Below are positions 26,191-33,882 of a stretch of DNA of 64,000 nucleotides, one piece after another; positions within the stretch are counted from its first letter, which is position 1, and the number at the start of each line of letters is the position of its first letter. Location: contig JASGDY010000089.1 in the NCBI GenBank assembly GCA_047606825.1, positions 112,027 through 176,026 on the forward strand, written 5' to 3'. The DNA is from Rhizosphaericola sp047606825. GTDB taxonomy: Bacteria; Bacteroidota; Bacteroidia; Chitinophagales; Chitinophagaceae. The notes beneath the pieces were generated by a model. That model was not told the origin of the DNA and ran no database searches. It saw nothing but the letters and a program-made list of their open reading frames with translations. The position numbers were made by a program, and so were the translations under genes.

Positions 26191-27858
26191 ATGGTCCTAT
26201 TCAAGTATTTTCTTTTCTTGTCTTTAGTAGCTTGCAACACGGTTGTAGGTCAGTCGCGCAAAAAAGACAAAAGACCCAATATCGTGCTGATATTGGCGGA
26301 TGATCTGGGATATTCCGACATCGGCTGTTTTGGTGGGGAGATACATACGCCCAACCTGGACAGGATTGCCGCCGCTGGCATGCGGTTTACGCAGTTTTAC
26401 AATATTTCCCGTTGCTGTCCGACGCGGGCATCGCTGCTGACGGGACTCTACAACCAAGACGCGGGCATCGGGGACATGACGACGGCTAAGGACAGCCTAG
26501 CTTACAAAGGTCATATCGGCAACGATGCCGTTACCATCGCCGAGGTACTGCGCGCCGCAGGTTACAGGACAGCCATGTCCGGCAAATGGCATGTCTCCAA
26601 CACCGTTACGCAACCCACCAAGGAAGCCCAGCTAAAATGGCTGAGCCACCAGTCCGAATATCCATTGTTTTCCCCGATAGACCAATATCCTACCAATAGG
26701 GGATTCGAAAAATTTTACGGGACGATATGGGGCGTTATCGACTATTTTGACCCGTTCAGCCTGGTGGAAGGGACCGCGCCTGTTAAAGAAATTCCGGCAG
26801 GATATTACCATACCGACGCCATCAATGACACAGCTGTCGAATATATCAAAGCGTTTAGTAAGGGAAACGCTCCATTTTTCTTGTACGTAGCCCAAAACGC
26901 ACCCCACTGGCCATTGCACGCATTGCCGGAAGACATCGAAAAATATAAAGACACCTACACCAAAGGATGGGATTTCATCAGGGAACAGCGATACCGCAAA
27001 ATGTCGCAGTTGGGATTGATTGACTCCAATGTCACGAAACTTTCCCCCAGAAACTCGGCCGAACCTACCTGGGAAGCCAATCCCGACAAAGAATGGGATG
27101 CAAGGGCGATGGCGGTACACGCCGCGATGGTAGACCGCATGGACCAAGGCATAGGCAGGATATTGAAAGCACTGGAACAGGCTGGTCAAATAGACAATAC
27201 ACTTGTCGTCTTCCTAAGCGACAACGGTGCCAGTGCCGAACTGAGCGAACGTTATGGCTCGGGATTTGACCGTCCGGGCGCAACCCGGGACGGCCGTAAA
27301 ATAGCCTACAACACAGACAAGAGCATACTGCCGGGTCCGGAGACGACGTATTTTTCCATTGGTCCTGCCTGGGCCAACGTGGCGAATACGCCGTACAGGC
27401 TGTGGAAGTCCGAATCCACGGAGGGTGGCGTACGCACACCCGTCATCGTCTCTTGGCCGGCGGCCATTCGTAATAAAGGTGGGAAAAGCAACAGGGTAGG
27501 GCATGTCATGGACTTCATGGCGACTTTTGTCGATCTTGTCGGCGCGACCTATCCCAAGCAGTACCATGGAAACCAGATATTGCCTTTGGAAGGTGCCAGC
27601 TTCGCTTCGGTACTGAAAGGAGGTAATGATGCAGGACATGAAATCCTGTTCAACGAGCATGAAGGAAGCAAATATGTACGGCAGGGCGTATGGAAACTTG
27701 TCATGCCTAGAGGTGCTAAACAGTGGAATCTTTACAATATGCGAGACGATCCGTCAGAATTAAAAGACCTGTCAGCACAATATCCCGGCAAGGTAAAATC
27801 CCTTGCCGAAAAATGGGATGGATGGGCAACGCGACACCATGTGTTTTCCAAATCGTGA
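26191..27858 (+). CDS. Arylsulfatase-type sulfatase (CCPTR)
   Basis: A 555-residue secreted or lipid-anchored sulfatase. The frame opens at 26155, but the ATG at 26191 places a hydrophobic signal at the extreme N-terminus; SLVAC at residues 11-15 could be a lipobox. It has NIVLILADDLGYSDIGCFG, the formylglycine motif C75-C-P-T-R79 with SLLTGLYNQDAGIGDM, SGKWHVS, LSDNGASAE and EGGVRTPVIVSWP. It resembles the gene at 22173 (both CCP[ST]R with a long 250-300 region) and is probably an old paralogue. Substrate unknown. Confidence 0.92.
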   Translation: MVLFKYFLFLSLVACNTVVGQSRKKDKRPNIVLILADDLGYSDIGCFGGEIHTPNLDRIAAAGMRFTQFYNISRCCPTRASLLTGLYNQDAGIGDMTTAKDSLAYKGHIGNDAVTIAEVLRAAGYRTAMSGKWHVSNTVTQPTKEAQLKWLSHQSEYPLFSPIDQYPTNRGFEKFYGTIWGVIDYFDPFSLVEGTAPVKEIPAGYYHTDAINDTAVEYIKAFSKGNAPFFLYVAQNAPHWPLHALPEDIEKYKDTYTKGWDFIREQRYRKMSQLGLIDSNVTKLSPRNSAEPTWEANPDKEWDARAMAVHAAMVDRMDQGIGRILKALEQAGQIDNTLVVFLSDNGASAELSERYGSGFDRPGATRDGRKIAYNTDKSILPGPETTYFSIGPAWANVANTPYRLWKSESTEGGVRTPVIVSWPAAIRNKGGKSNRVGHVMDFMATFVDLVGATYPKQYHGNQILPLEGASFASVLKGGNDAGHEILFNEHEGSKYVRQGVWKLVMPRGAKQWNLYNMRDDPSELKDLSAQYPGKVKSLAEKWDGWATRHHVFSKS

Positions 27859-27894
27859 CGGGTTTTAGATTGTTATCATTGTTATACTGTGGAT

Positions 27895-29286
27895 ATGGAT
27901 TTAAAGAAGCTTTTTCAGATTTTGGTTTTATCCGGGACACTATGCCAAGCATGCAGTGTTGTTTATGCTACGGATTCAACCCAATATAAGCCTTCCCGGC
28001 CCAACATCGTCATCATCATGGCTGACGACCTTGACTCGCGGCAGTTGAGTTGTTATGGTGGTCAGAACATAAAGACGGTAAATATTGACCGGTTGGCATC
28101 GGAAGGGTTACGGTTCAACACCATCATAGCATCCGAGGCGATGTGCGTACCTATCAGAGCATCTTTGTTTACGGGACTATATCCTGTCCGCAATGGTGCC
28201 TACCAAAACCATAAAGCTGTCTATAACAATCTGAAAAGTATTGCCCATTACCTAAAGGATGCCGGTTACAGGGTGGGTCTGACTGGCAAGGACCATGTGA
28301 CGAAGCCCAAATCGGTATTCCCATTCGACATCGTTCCGGGCTTTGAACCAAACTGTGTTTCTCCTACTGACAACTATTTCCTGGACAGTATTAAGCAATA
28401 CATACAGCAAGAAACACCCTATTGCCTCTTTGTGATGAGCATCAATCCCCATGCGCCTTGGACGGTCGGCGACCCTTCGGAGTTTGATCCCAAAAAGCTG
28501 ACACTGCCCGCACATTGGGTGGACACGGACTTGACGAGGACACAGTTTTGCCAATACCTCGCGGAGGTACGGCGGCTTGACAACCAAGTGGGAGATGTCT
28601 TAAAACTATTGGCGGAAACTGGACAGGACAAAAATACGATGGTGGTTTTCCTTGGCGAGCAAGGTCCACAGTTCCCGGGTGGCAAATGGACTTTGTTTGA
28701 CAATGGGCAGAAAAGCTCCATGATTGTGCGCTGGCGCGGCACGGTGCGACCCGGTAGCCATACCGAAGCCATCGTTCAGTACGAAGACATCACTCCGACA
28801 TTGATAGATATTGTCGGTGGTACGCCTATCAATGGTTTGGACGGCAGGAGTTTTAAACAGGTATTGCTGGGTAGGGAAAACGACTTTCGGGATGTTGCTT
28901 ACGGGATTCACAACAATATTCCGGAGGGACCTCCGTATCCTATCCGAAGTATAAGAGACCATCGGTACAAGCTCATATTGAACCTTTTGCCAGATTCCAC
29001 CTATAAGATCAAATATATGATGAACCTCGGCAATAAAAACTTGGCATGGACGACCTGGGTGGAAAAGGCGACGACCAGCGAACCAGACAAAAAACGGGTG
29101 GAACGCATCGCCCACCGTCCGCCTAAAGAGTTTTACGACGTAGTGAAAGATCCATATGAACTGAATAACCTTGCCCGGGAGCCGCAGTACCAAGAACTTA
29201 TACAAAAGTATGAAAACCAACTGCTGCAATGGATGGAGGATCAAGGAGACCAGGGAGCGTCAATGGATAAACCATTGATAAAATAG
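27895..29286 (+). CDS. N-sulfoglucosamine-sulfohydrolase-like sulfatase with CVPIR motif
   Basis: A 463-residue secreted sulfatase. The start is taken at ATG 27895 (MDLKKLFQIL); an in-frame GTG sits six bases earlier. It has NIVIIMADDLDSRQLSCYGG, then the active-site motif C84-V-P-I-R88 with SLFTGLYPVRNGAYQNH, and GLTGKDHV. The fourth motif position is isoleucine rather than the usual serine, threonine or alanine. The GLYPxRNGxY context and CFVMSINPHAPW-like region resemble heparan N-sulfatase-type enzymes. The second metal site reads FLGEQGPQFPGGKWTLFD, where most sulfatases have SDNG or SDHG, so catalysis may be altered. It closes the sulfatase array. Confidence 0.88.
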   Translation: MDLKKLFQILVLSGTLCQACSVVYATDSTQYKPSRPNIVIIMADDLDSRQLSCYGGQNIKTVNIDRLASEGLRFNTIIASEAMCVPIRASLFTGLYPVRNGAYQNHKAVYNNLKSIAHYLKDAGYRVGLTGKDHVTKPKSVFPFDIVPGFEPNCVSPTDNYFLDSIKQYIQQETPYCLFVMSINPHAPWTVGDPSEFDPKKLTLPAHWVDTDLTRTQFCQYLAEVRRLDNQVGDVLKLLAETGQDKNTMVVFLGEQGPQFPGGKWTLFDNGQKSSMIVRWRGTVRPGSHTEAIVQYEDITPTLIDIVGGTPINGLDGRSFKQVLLGRENDFRDVAYGIHNNIPEGPPYPIRSIRDHRYKLILNLLPDSTYKIKYMMNLGNKNLAWTTWVEKATTSEPDKKRVERIAHRPPKEFYDVVKDPYELNNLAREPQYQELIQKYENQLLQWMEDQGDQGASMDKPLIK

Positions 29287-29414
29287 CAGCTATAACATCG
29301 CTAACCCACGTTAAAGCTCAAAAGTTTTTTTCAAAAAAAAATTCACATGAGGGTTACCTTTTTGCTTTTAGTGGTATTAACGTTTATAAAATAAAATTTT
29401 AAAAGACATTTACC

Positions 29415-29618
29415 ATGAAAAAATTATTGTTTGTTTTGGCACTTGGCGCATTCGCAGCTTCTTGCGGTAACGGTACTACAGAAGGTACTAATTCTGATTC
29501 CACACTTACTGACTCTACTTTGAGTGTAGACTCCTCTGCAACAGCACCTGTAGTTGACAGTGCCGCTGCTCCTACGGTAGACAGCAGTGCCGCTCCAGCA
29601 GCAGATTCTGCAAAATAA
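29415..29618 (+). CDS. Small Ser/Ala/Asp-rich lipoprotein, copy 1
   Basis: A 67-residue lipoprotein with the signal and lipobox MKKLLFVLALGAFAASC; mature protein starts at C17. The rest is low complexity with repeated VDSxAAP-like units (SVDSSATAPVVDSAAAPTVDSSAAPAADSAK). It shares its first 21 residues with the gene at 29716, so the two are a tandem duplication. Such short lipoproteins are abundant in some Bacteroidota; the function is not known. Confidence 0.75.
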   Translation: MKKLLFVLALGAFAASCGNGTTEGTNSDSTLTDSTLSVDSSATAPVVDSAAAPTVDSSAAPAADSAK

Positions 29619-29627
29619 TTGCAATAT

Positions 29628-29657
29628 TTGGAAGTTTTAAATTAATTGTTAATTTTG
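29628..29657 (+). promoter_or_regulatory. Promoter of lipoprotein copy 2
   Basis: TTG at 29628-29630, exactly 19 bases, then TAATTTTG at 29650-29657: a full match to the Bacteroidota TTG-N19-TAnnTTTG promoter. It gives a leader of about 50 nt before the ATG at 29716, so copy 2 can be transcribed independently of copy 1. Confidence 0.7.
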
Positions 29658-29715
29658 CACCAGATTTGGCAATCGTAAATGGTTTAATCTCTTAATCTAA
29701 TAAAATTTACAAAAA

Positions 29716-29925
29716 ATGAAAAAGTTGTTATTTGTTTTGGCACTTGGTGCTTTTGCAGCTTCTTGTGGTAACGGTACTCCTGCTGAAGCTACGGCTGATT
29801 CTGTGTCTAGTGCAGTTGATTCCGCAGCGGGCGCAGCTACTGATTCTGTAAAAGCAACTGCTGACAGTACAGTTAAAGCTATTGATTCTTCTGCAAAAGC
29901 AGTTACTGATTCTATCAAAAAATAA
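29716..29925 (+). CDS. Small Ala/Asp/Ser-rich lipoprotein, copy 2
   Basis: A 69-residue lipoprotein with the same MKKLLFVLALGAFAASCGNGT start as its neighbour. The mature part is built of amphipathic 7-11 residue units around DS (VDSAAGAATDSVKATADST, VKAIDSSAKAVTDSIKK) and would form a helix, unlike the proline-containing copy 1. The conserved signal with a diverged body suggests relaxed or repurposed sequence. Function unknown. Confidence 0.78.
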   Translation: MKKLLFVLALGAFAASCGNGTPAEATADSVSSAVDSAAGAATDSVKATADSTVKAIDSSAKAVTDSIKK

Positions 29926-30028
29926 TTTCAGTAGATAACTTTACTTCCCTGTTCATGCAGGGGCGGTAGTGACCGGGGCTTGTAGGTTGCTCTCGAAAAG
30001 ATTTTCATATGGCAAGCAATCGTTAGAG

Positions 30029-30062
30029 GCCGTCCCTATTCTTAGGGAGGGCTTTATTTTTT
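30029..30062 (+). terminator. Terminator after the lipoprotein pair
   Basis: Stem GCCGTCCCTA / TAGGGAGGGC with one mismatch and loop TTCT, followed by TTTATTTTTT. The 100 bases between the lipoprotein stop and this hairpin are GC-rich compared with their surroundings (GGGGCGGTAGTGACCGGGGC) and might be a structured RNA. Confidence 0.75.
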
Positions 30063-30197
30063 AATGTACGCATAACAATCTCAATATATGCCGGATATAT
30101 TATCATTTTGTTGCTTTTTTAATTTGGAAGGCTATGTATGCAATTCTTTGGTTTGCTTTGTAGTAAAAAATAACAGTCCTTGCAGATAAGACACGTG

Positions 30198-31361
30198 ATG
30201 GCAGCACTGCTTCGAAAAATTCTTCGCAAACCGGCACTAAAAGTAAGTACATTGTTTGCTTCCAATCCGTCACCGGAAGCTGTCAACAAAGAGCTGGACA
30301 AGCTATACCGCGCCAGCCTCAACCAAGGCCAAGCCCGCAACCGGACGATGAAGCTCCGTCTCAAAAAAGATCAACGTGTTGTCATCTTTAGTGACCAGCA
30401 CAAAGGCGACGGTAGAGGTGCGGACGATTTTACCGCCGCCCGGGGCAATTACATCGCGGCACTAGAATACTACAACGACCAAAACTTTTATTTCATCAAC
30501 CTTGGTGACTGCGAAGAACTTTGGAAATTTGACATTGAGCATGTTTACAGGACGCATAGAGCTGCATTCGACGCGGAAGCCCGCTTTGCAAAAAGGAAAG
30601 CATTTTTTAAGGTTTTTGGCAACCATGACATTTTTTGGAACCAGGGCTGGTCTCTAAACAAAAACATCCATCGGTTGATGGAACATCCCAATACGCATTT
30701 TATCAATAAGATATACAACTGCGCCGTTCCTGTATATGAAGCCATTACCATAAAAGTGGAAACGGACGAAGGCAAAAAGCTTCAGTTTTTCTGCACGCAC
30801 GGCCATCAGGGAGATGGGCAGAGTGACGGCAACCGGTTCAGCGTGTGGTTTATCAACAACATCTGGGGTCCTTTGCAAAATTTTCTTAAAGTCAACATCA
30901 ATACGCCTGCCAACGACTCCTATCTCAAATCTAAGCACAACAAGATAATGTACCAATGGAGCAAAAAATCCCCCGAAAGAATATTGATAACCGGGCACAC
31001 GCACCAGCCGATTTTCAACTCGCTTACCCATATTGAACGCCTTTACCTGAAACTGTACCGTGCGGAGCAGCAGCAGGACACAAAGACAATCCAAGAAATC
31101 AAGAAAGAACTTCCGAGAAGATCCAAGGAATATGCAACAATCAATGCAGAGTTCCAGGATATGTTGCCAACGTATTTCAACACGGGTTGCTGCTGTTTTT
31201 CGGACGGAACCATCACGGGGATAGAAATATCAAACGGTGCCATACGGCTTGCCAAATGGAGCTATAGGGACGGAAAGCCTGTGCGTATAGTGGCGGAAGA
31301 GGAAAACTTGGACAACTTATGGAAACATCTGCATGACGGACTGTTGAACATGGTGTGCTGA
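30198..31361 (+). CDS. Calcineurin-like metallophosphoesterase
   Basis: A 387-residue cytosolic protein. The ATG at 30198 is preferred to the in-frame TTG at 30180. It carries the metallophosphoesterase motifs in order: VVIFSDQHKGDG (D-x-H), FINLGDCEELW (GD), VFGNHD (GNHD), FFCTHGHQGDG and ITGHTHQP (GHxH). All metal ligands are present. An extra helical insertion (residues 270-320, RLYLKLYRAEQQQDTKTIQEIKKEL) separates the last motif from the C-terminal strand. Substrate unknown; not obviously part of an operon. Confidence 0.9.
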   Translation: MAALLRKILRKPALKVSTLFASNPSPEAVNKELDKLYRASLNQGQARNRTMKLRLKKDQRVVIFSDQHKGDGRGADDFTAARGNYIAALEYYNDQNFYFINLGDCEELWKFDIEHVYRTHRAAFDAEARFAKRKAFFKVFGNHDIFWNQGWSLNKNIHRLMEHPNTHFINKIYNCAVPVYEAITIKVETDEGKKLQFFCTHGHQGDGQSDGNRFSVWFINNIWGPLQNFLKVNINTPANDSYLKSKHNKIMYQWSKKSPERILITGHTHQPIFNSLTHIERLYLKLYRAEQQQDTKTIQEIKKELPRRSKEYATINAEFQDMLPTYFNTGCCCFSDGTITGIEISNGAIRLAKWSYRDGKPVRIVAEEENLDNLWKHLHDGLLNMVC

Positions 31362-31447
31362 TAAAATAGTTGACGACAATACATCAAGATTTGGCACCAC
31401 TTCTCATAAAATAACACAATTCTGACCGTCCCCAATGTCCTTTTTCC

Positions 31448-31455
31448 TAATTTTG
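31448..31455 (+). promoter_or_regulatory. -7 box of sufE
   Basis: TAATTTTG ends four bases before the sufE ATG at 31460 and matches the Bacteroidota -7 consensus, suggesting a leaderless transcript. A -33 TTG at the right distance is not clear. Confidence 0.5.
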
Positions 31456-31459
31456 CACT

Positions 31460-31885
31460 ATGACAATAGACGAGCAACAACAGGAAATCATCGACGATTT
31501 TGAGTTCCTGACCGATTGGATGGACAAATACGAAATGATTATTCAACTGGGAAGGGAACTGCCGCTGATTGACGGACAATATAAAACCGACCAATACAAA
31601 ATAAAAGGCTGCCAGTCGCAGGTGTGGGTACATGCCGATTACAAAGATGGCAACCTCTATTTCACTGCGGACAGCGACGCTATCATCACCAAAGGCCTTA
31701 TCAGCATGATTGTCAAGGTCTATTCTGGACATACGCCGGACGAAATAATGGATACGGATTTGTATTTTATCGACAAAATAGGTTTACACAGCCATCTGTC
31801 GCCGACACGCTCCAACGGGCTGGCGTCGATGGTCAAACAAATAAAAGAATATGCTTTCGCTCTTCAAAAACTGGAACAAAAGTAA
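31460..31885 (+). CDS. sufE: SufE-family sulfur acceptor
   Basis: A 141-residue SufE protein, which accepts persulfide sulfur from a SufS-type cysteine desulfurase and stimulates it during iron-sulfur cluster assembly. The acceptor cysteine C51 sits in the conserved loop IKGCQSQVWV, and the rest follows the family (FLTDWMDKYEMIIQLGRELPL, ITKGLISMIVKVYSGHTPDEI). Length is normal. Its 3' end overlaps the SufT/MIP18-family gene by 35 bp. The desulfurase is not in this operon; the only one in the window is the encapsulin cargo at 61253, but a separate housekeeping SufS probably exists elsewhere. Confidence 0.95.
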   Translation: MTIDEQQQEIIDDFEFLTDWMDKYEMIIQLGRELPLIDGQYKTDQYKIKGCQSQVWVHADYKDGNLYFTADSDAIITKGLISMIVKVYSGHTPDEIMDTDLYFIDKIGLHSHLSPTRSNGLASMVKQIKEYAFALQKLEQK

Positions 31886-32384
31886 AAACGACCCCAATTC
31901 ACGGTGCAGTTCCCAATCTGGAAACAAACGACAGGTGGAAGAAGCACCAAAAGAAGATGAAACGATGGAACAGGAAAACAAACCCGAAGAACAGAAAATA
32001 ATCGGCATCGAAAATGCCGTGAACCTCCACAAAGTCGAGGACGATCCGGAAGACGATACTGTTTTCATGGGCAATGAAAACCTGTCCCTCCAGGACAGAA
32101 TCGAACTGGCACTGCATACGGTTTACGATCCGGAAATTCCTGTCAATATCATGGAACTCGGTCTGGTGTACGATATTGACATCAAGGAAGACAAATCCGT
32201 TTTCGTTACGATGACGCTCACCGCACCGGGTTGTCCCGTCGCAGGCGACATCCTGTTGGAGGTGGAAAACAAAGTGCGGGCTATACAAGGCGTGACGGAT
32301 GTACATGTGCAGTTGACTTTCGAACCGCAATGGAACAAGGACATGATGTCCGAAGAAGCCAAGCTAGAATTAGGGTTTTTGTAA
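31851..32384 (+). CDS. sufT: SufT/MIP18-family (DUF59) iron-sulfur protein
   Basis: A 177-residue protein if started at 31851, overlapping sufE by 35 bp; an internal ATG at 31965 would give 139 residues without the overlap. The first 75 residues are charged and probably disordered (EEAPKEDETMEQENKPEEQK). The C-terminal 100 residues are the DUF59/MIP18 domain: LALHTVYDPEIPVNIMELGLVYDI, then MTLTAPGCPVAGDIL with the conserved cysteine, and DVHVQLTFEPQWNKDMMSEE. This domain helps deliver or mature iron-sulfur clusters. The overlap with sufE supports a shared role. Gene name by family and context. Confidence 0.85.
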   Translation: MLSLFKNWNKSKNDPNSRCSSQSGNKRQVEEAPKEDETMEQENKPEEQKIIGIENAVNLHKVEDDPEDDTVFMGNENLSLQDRIELALHTVYDPEIPVNIMELGLVYDIDIKEDKSVFVTMTLTAPGCPVAGDILLEVENKVRAIQGVTDVHVQLTFEPQWNKDMMSEEAKLELGFL

Positions 32385-32426
32385 GTTGCGTCTGTCGTCA
32401 GTGTCCTGTCCATTAAAATCTCCCCT

Positions 32427-32885
32427 GTGTATAAAGCTATCACCATCATATTTATCGCCTGTTTCTTACTGTACCTCCCGTTTTCCAGAACACCGGATGT
32501 CTTTGACAGCATCAAGACCCAAGGTGTCGTGGTTAACCTATTGGATTCGGCGACACGCCAACCCAAAGCACTTGTACGGTATACAGCCAATGACAAGAAA
32601 GTCTATACATTTGATCCGTCTTATTTGTTTTTGCATTATGAAACCGGAGAAAAGGTGCCCGTGCGTTACGAGGAATCGCATCCACAGAAAGCGGCGGTTG
32701 GCCGCGTATGGGGTTATTGGTTGAGCTGGAAGGAGTTGTTGAGCTGCGTTGTCATCTATGTTCTGCTGTTCCAGCTCTCCTTGACAATGGTAAAAAATCC
32801 TGCCCCCGAATCAGAAAAGGAGCAGGACCGATACGATAACCGACTTTACAAGAAAAGACCGAAATACGACGGCAATACGTTCTAA
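32427..32885 (+). CDS. DUF3592-like two-helix membrane protein
   Basis: A 152-residue protein beginning with GTG at 32427. One membrane helix at residues 3-19 (AITIIFIACFLLYLPF), an extracytoplasmic domain of about 85 residues (GVVVNLLDSATRQPKALVRYTANDKKVYTFDP), a second helix at about 105-122 and a charged cytosolic tail. The layout and the GxVxxL...YTANDKKVYTF pattern resemble DUF3592 proteins. Function unknown. It lies 42 bp after the SufT-family gene and may be in the same transcript. Confidence 0.6.
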   Translation: MYKAITIIFIACFLLYLPFSRTPDVFDSIKTQGVVVNLLDSATRQPKALVRYTANDKKVYTFDPSYLFLHYETGEKVPVRYEESHPQKAAVGRVWGYWLSWKELLSCVVIYVLLFQLSLTMVKNPAPESEKEQDRYDNRLYKKRPKYDGNTF

Positions 32886-32935
32886 GCAAAAAGGCAAAAA
32901 TGAAAAGATAAAACTGGTGTGTCTTTTACTTGTTT

Positions 32936-32970
32936 AACATATTGAATTTCAATATGTTATTATTTTTTGT
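32936..32970 (+). terminator. Terminator after the membrane protein gene
   Basis: Stem AACATATTG / CAATATGTT with a five-base loop, then ATTATTTTTTG. It separates this operon from the convergent barrel gene. Confidence 0.7.
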
Positions 32971-33031
32971 TTTACTTTTTGCTTAACGATACAGACAGCC
33001 ATTTTTTTACTTTTGTCTTTTACTTTTTTCC

Positions 33032-33604
33032 TTAGAATATCTTATACCCCAATCCAAACTGGAAGTTCTGAGTACGCCATTTTTCCTGGGTTTCCAAATC
33101 GCTGATTTTGGTAATGCCGATGACGTAACGGCCATAAAGGCGTAATTTGCTAAGATTCAATTGAATGCCGCCGACCGCCGCAACGTCGCCACCTTTGAAG
33201 GCATCTTCACCTTCTTCGGTGAGGCTTTTGCCTTTGGTCGTGTTGATGCTGAACTGCGGACCGAGTTGAAACGTCAAGATATTTCCCGAGTTGATATTCA
33301 GCAATACGGGAACACTGAGGTAGTTGAGATGTGCGTTCAGGTTGGGAATGAGGATATTGTCAGAGGACGTTTTTGTTTTGGTATTGGTCTGCGAAAATAC
33401 AAGTTCCGGTTGGATACCGATATTGTCACTTAGATCCAGTGTCGCCCATGCTCCCACCTGATAACCCCATTCAAAACCATCTTTGAACGACTGTCCGTTG
33501 ATTTTGCCCAAGTTGGGACCCGCTTTCAACCCGAAATGAAGGCTTTGCGCCTGTACGCCATAACCTGCCAACAGGCAGGCTATGGGGATAAATAATTTTT
33601 TCAT
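33032..33604 (-). CDS. PorT-like outer-membrane beta-barrel protein
   Basis: A 190-residue protein with a signal peptide (MKKLFIPIACLLAGYGVQAQ). The mature part is alternating beta strands with glycine/aromatic girdles (LHFGLKAGPNLGKINGQSF, WGYQVGAWATLDLSDNIGIQPELVFSQTNTK, LNYLSVPVLLNIN, FQFGLGYKIF) ending in phenylalanine, as small barrels do. It belongs to the PorT/outer_membrane_beta-barrel group common in Bacteroidota. No operon partner on the minus strand. Specific cargo or role unknown. Confidence 0.85.
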   Translation of the reverse strand: MKKLFIPIACLLAGYGVQAQSLHFGLKAGPNLGKINGQSFKDGFEWGYQVGAWATLDLSDNIGIQPELVFSQTNTKTKTSSDNILIPNLNAHLNYLSVPVLLNINSGNILTFQLGPQFSINTTKGKSLTEEGEDAFKGGDVAAVGGIQLNLSKLRLYGRYVIGITKISDLETQEKWRTQNFQFGLGYKIF

Positions 33605-33882
33605 TTGATATGCTTTTCCTGATTTGTTTACAAATAATGCTCCAAAAATACGGGAAAGGAATGAGGTATAAGGTTGGAGGCGTGTGCTTTTTCATCTTCA
33701 CACAGTCTCACGACCGCGGAGCAGCACTCCTACGTAACGGGATTTTTCAAAGAAGAAAACATGAAATGCAGCTATTCCAGTATTCCCGGTCTCAATCTCC
33801 GATTTTCAAATTTTCAGATTTTCAAACCACCAAATTCTCAAATTATCGTTAAGTTCGCATTTTTACAAAAAGAGGAACAGTC

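Noticed and set aside
30545..30775. Minus-strand frame inside the metallophosphoesterase gene
   Set aside because: Opposes conserved phosphoesterase motifs; shadow.
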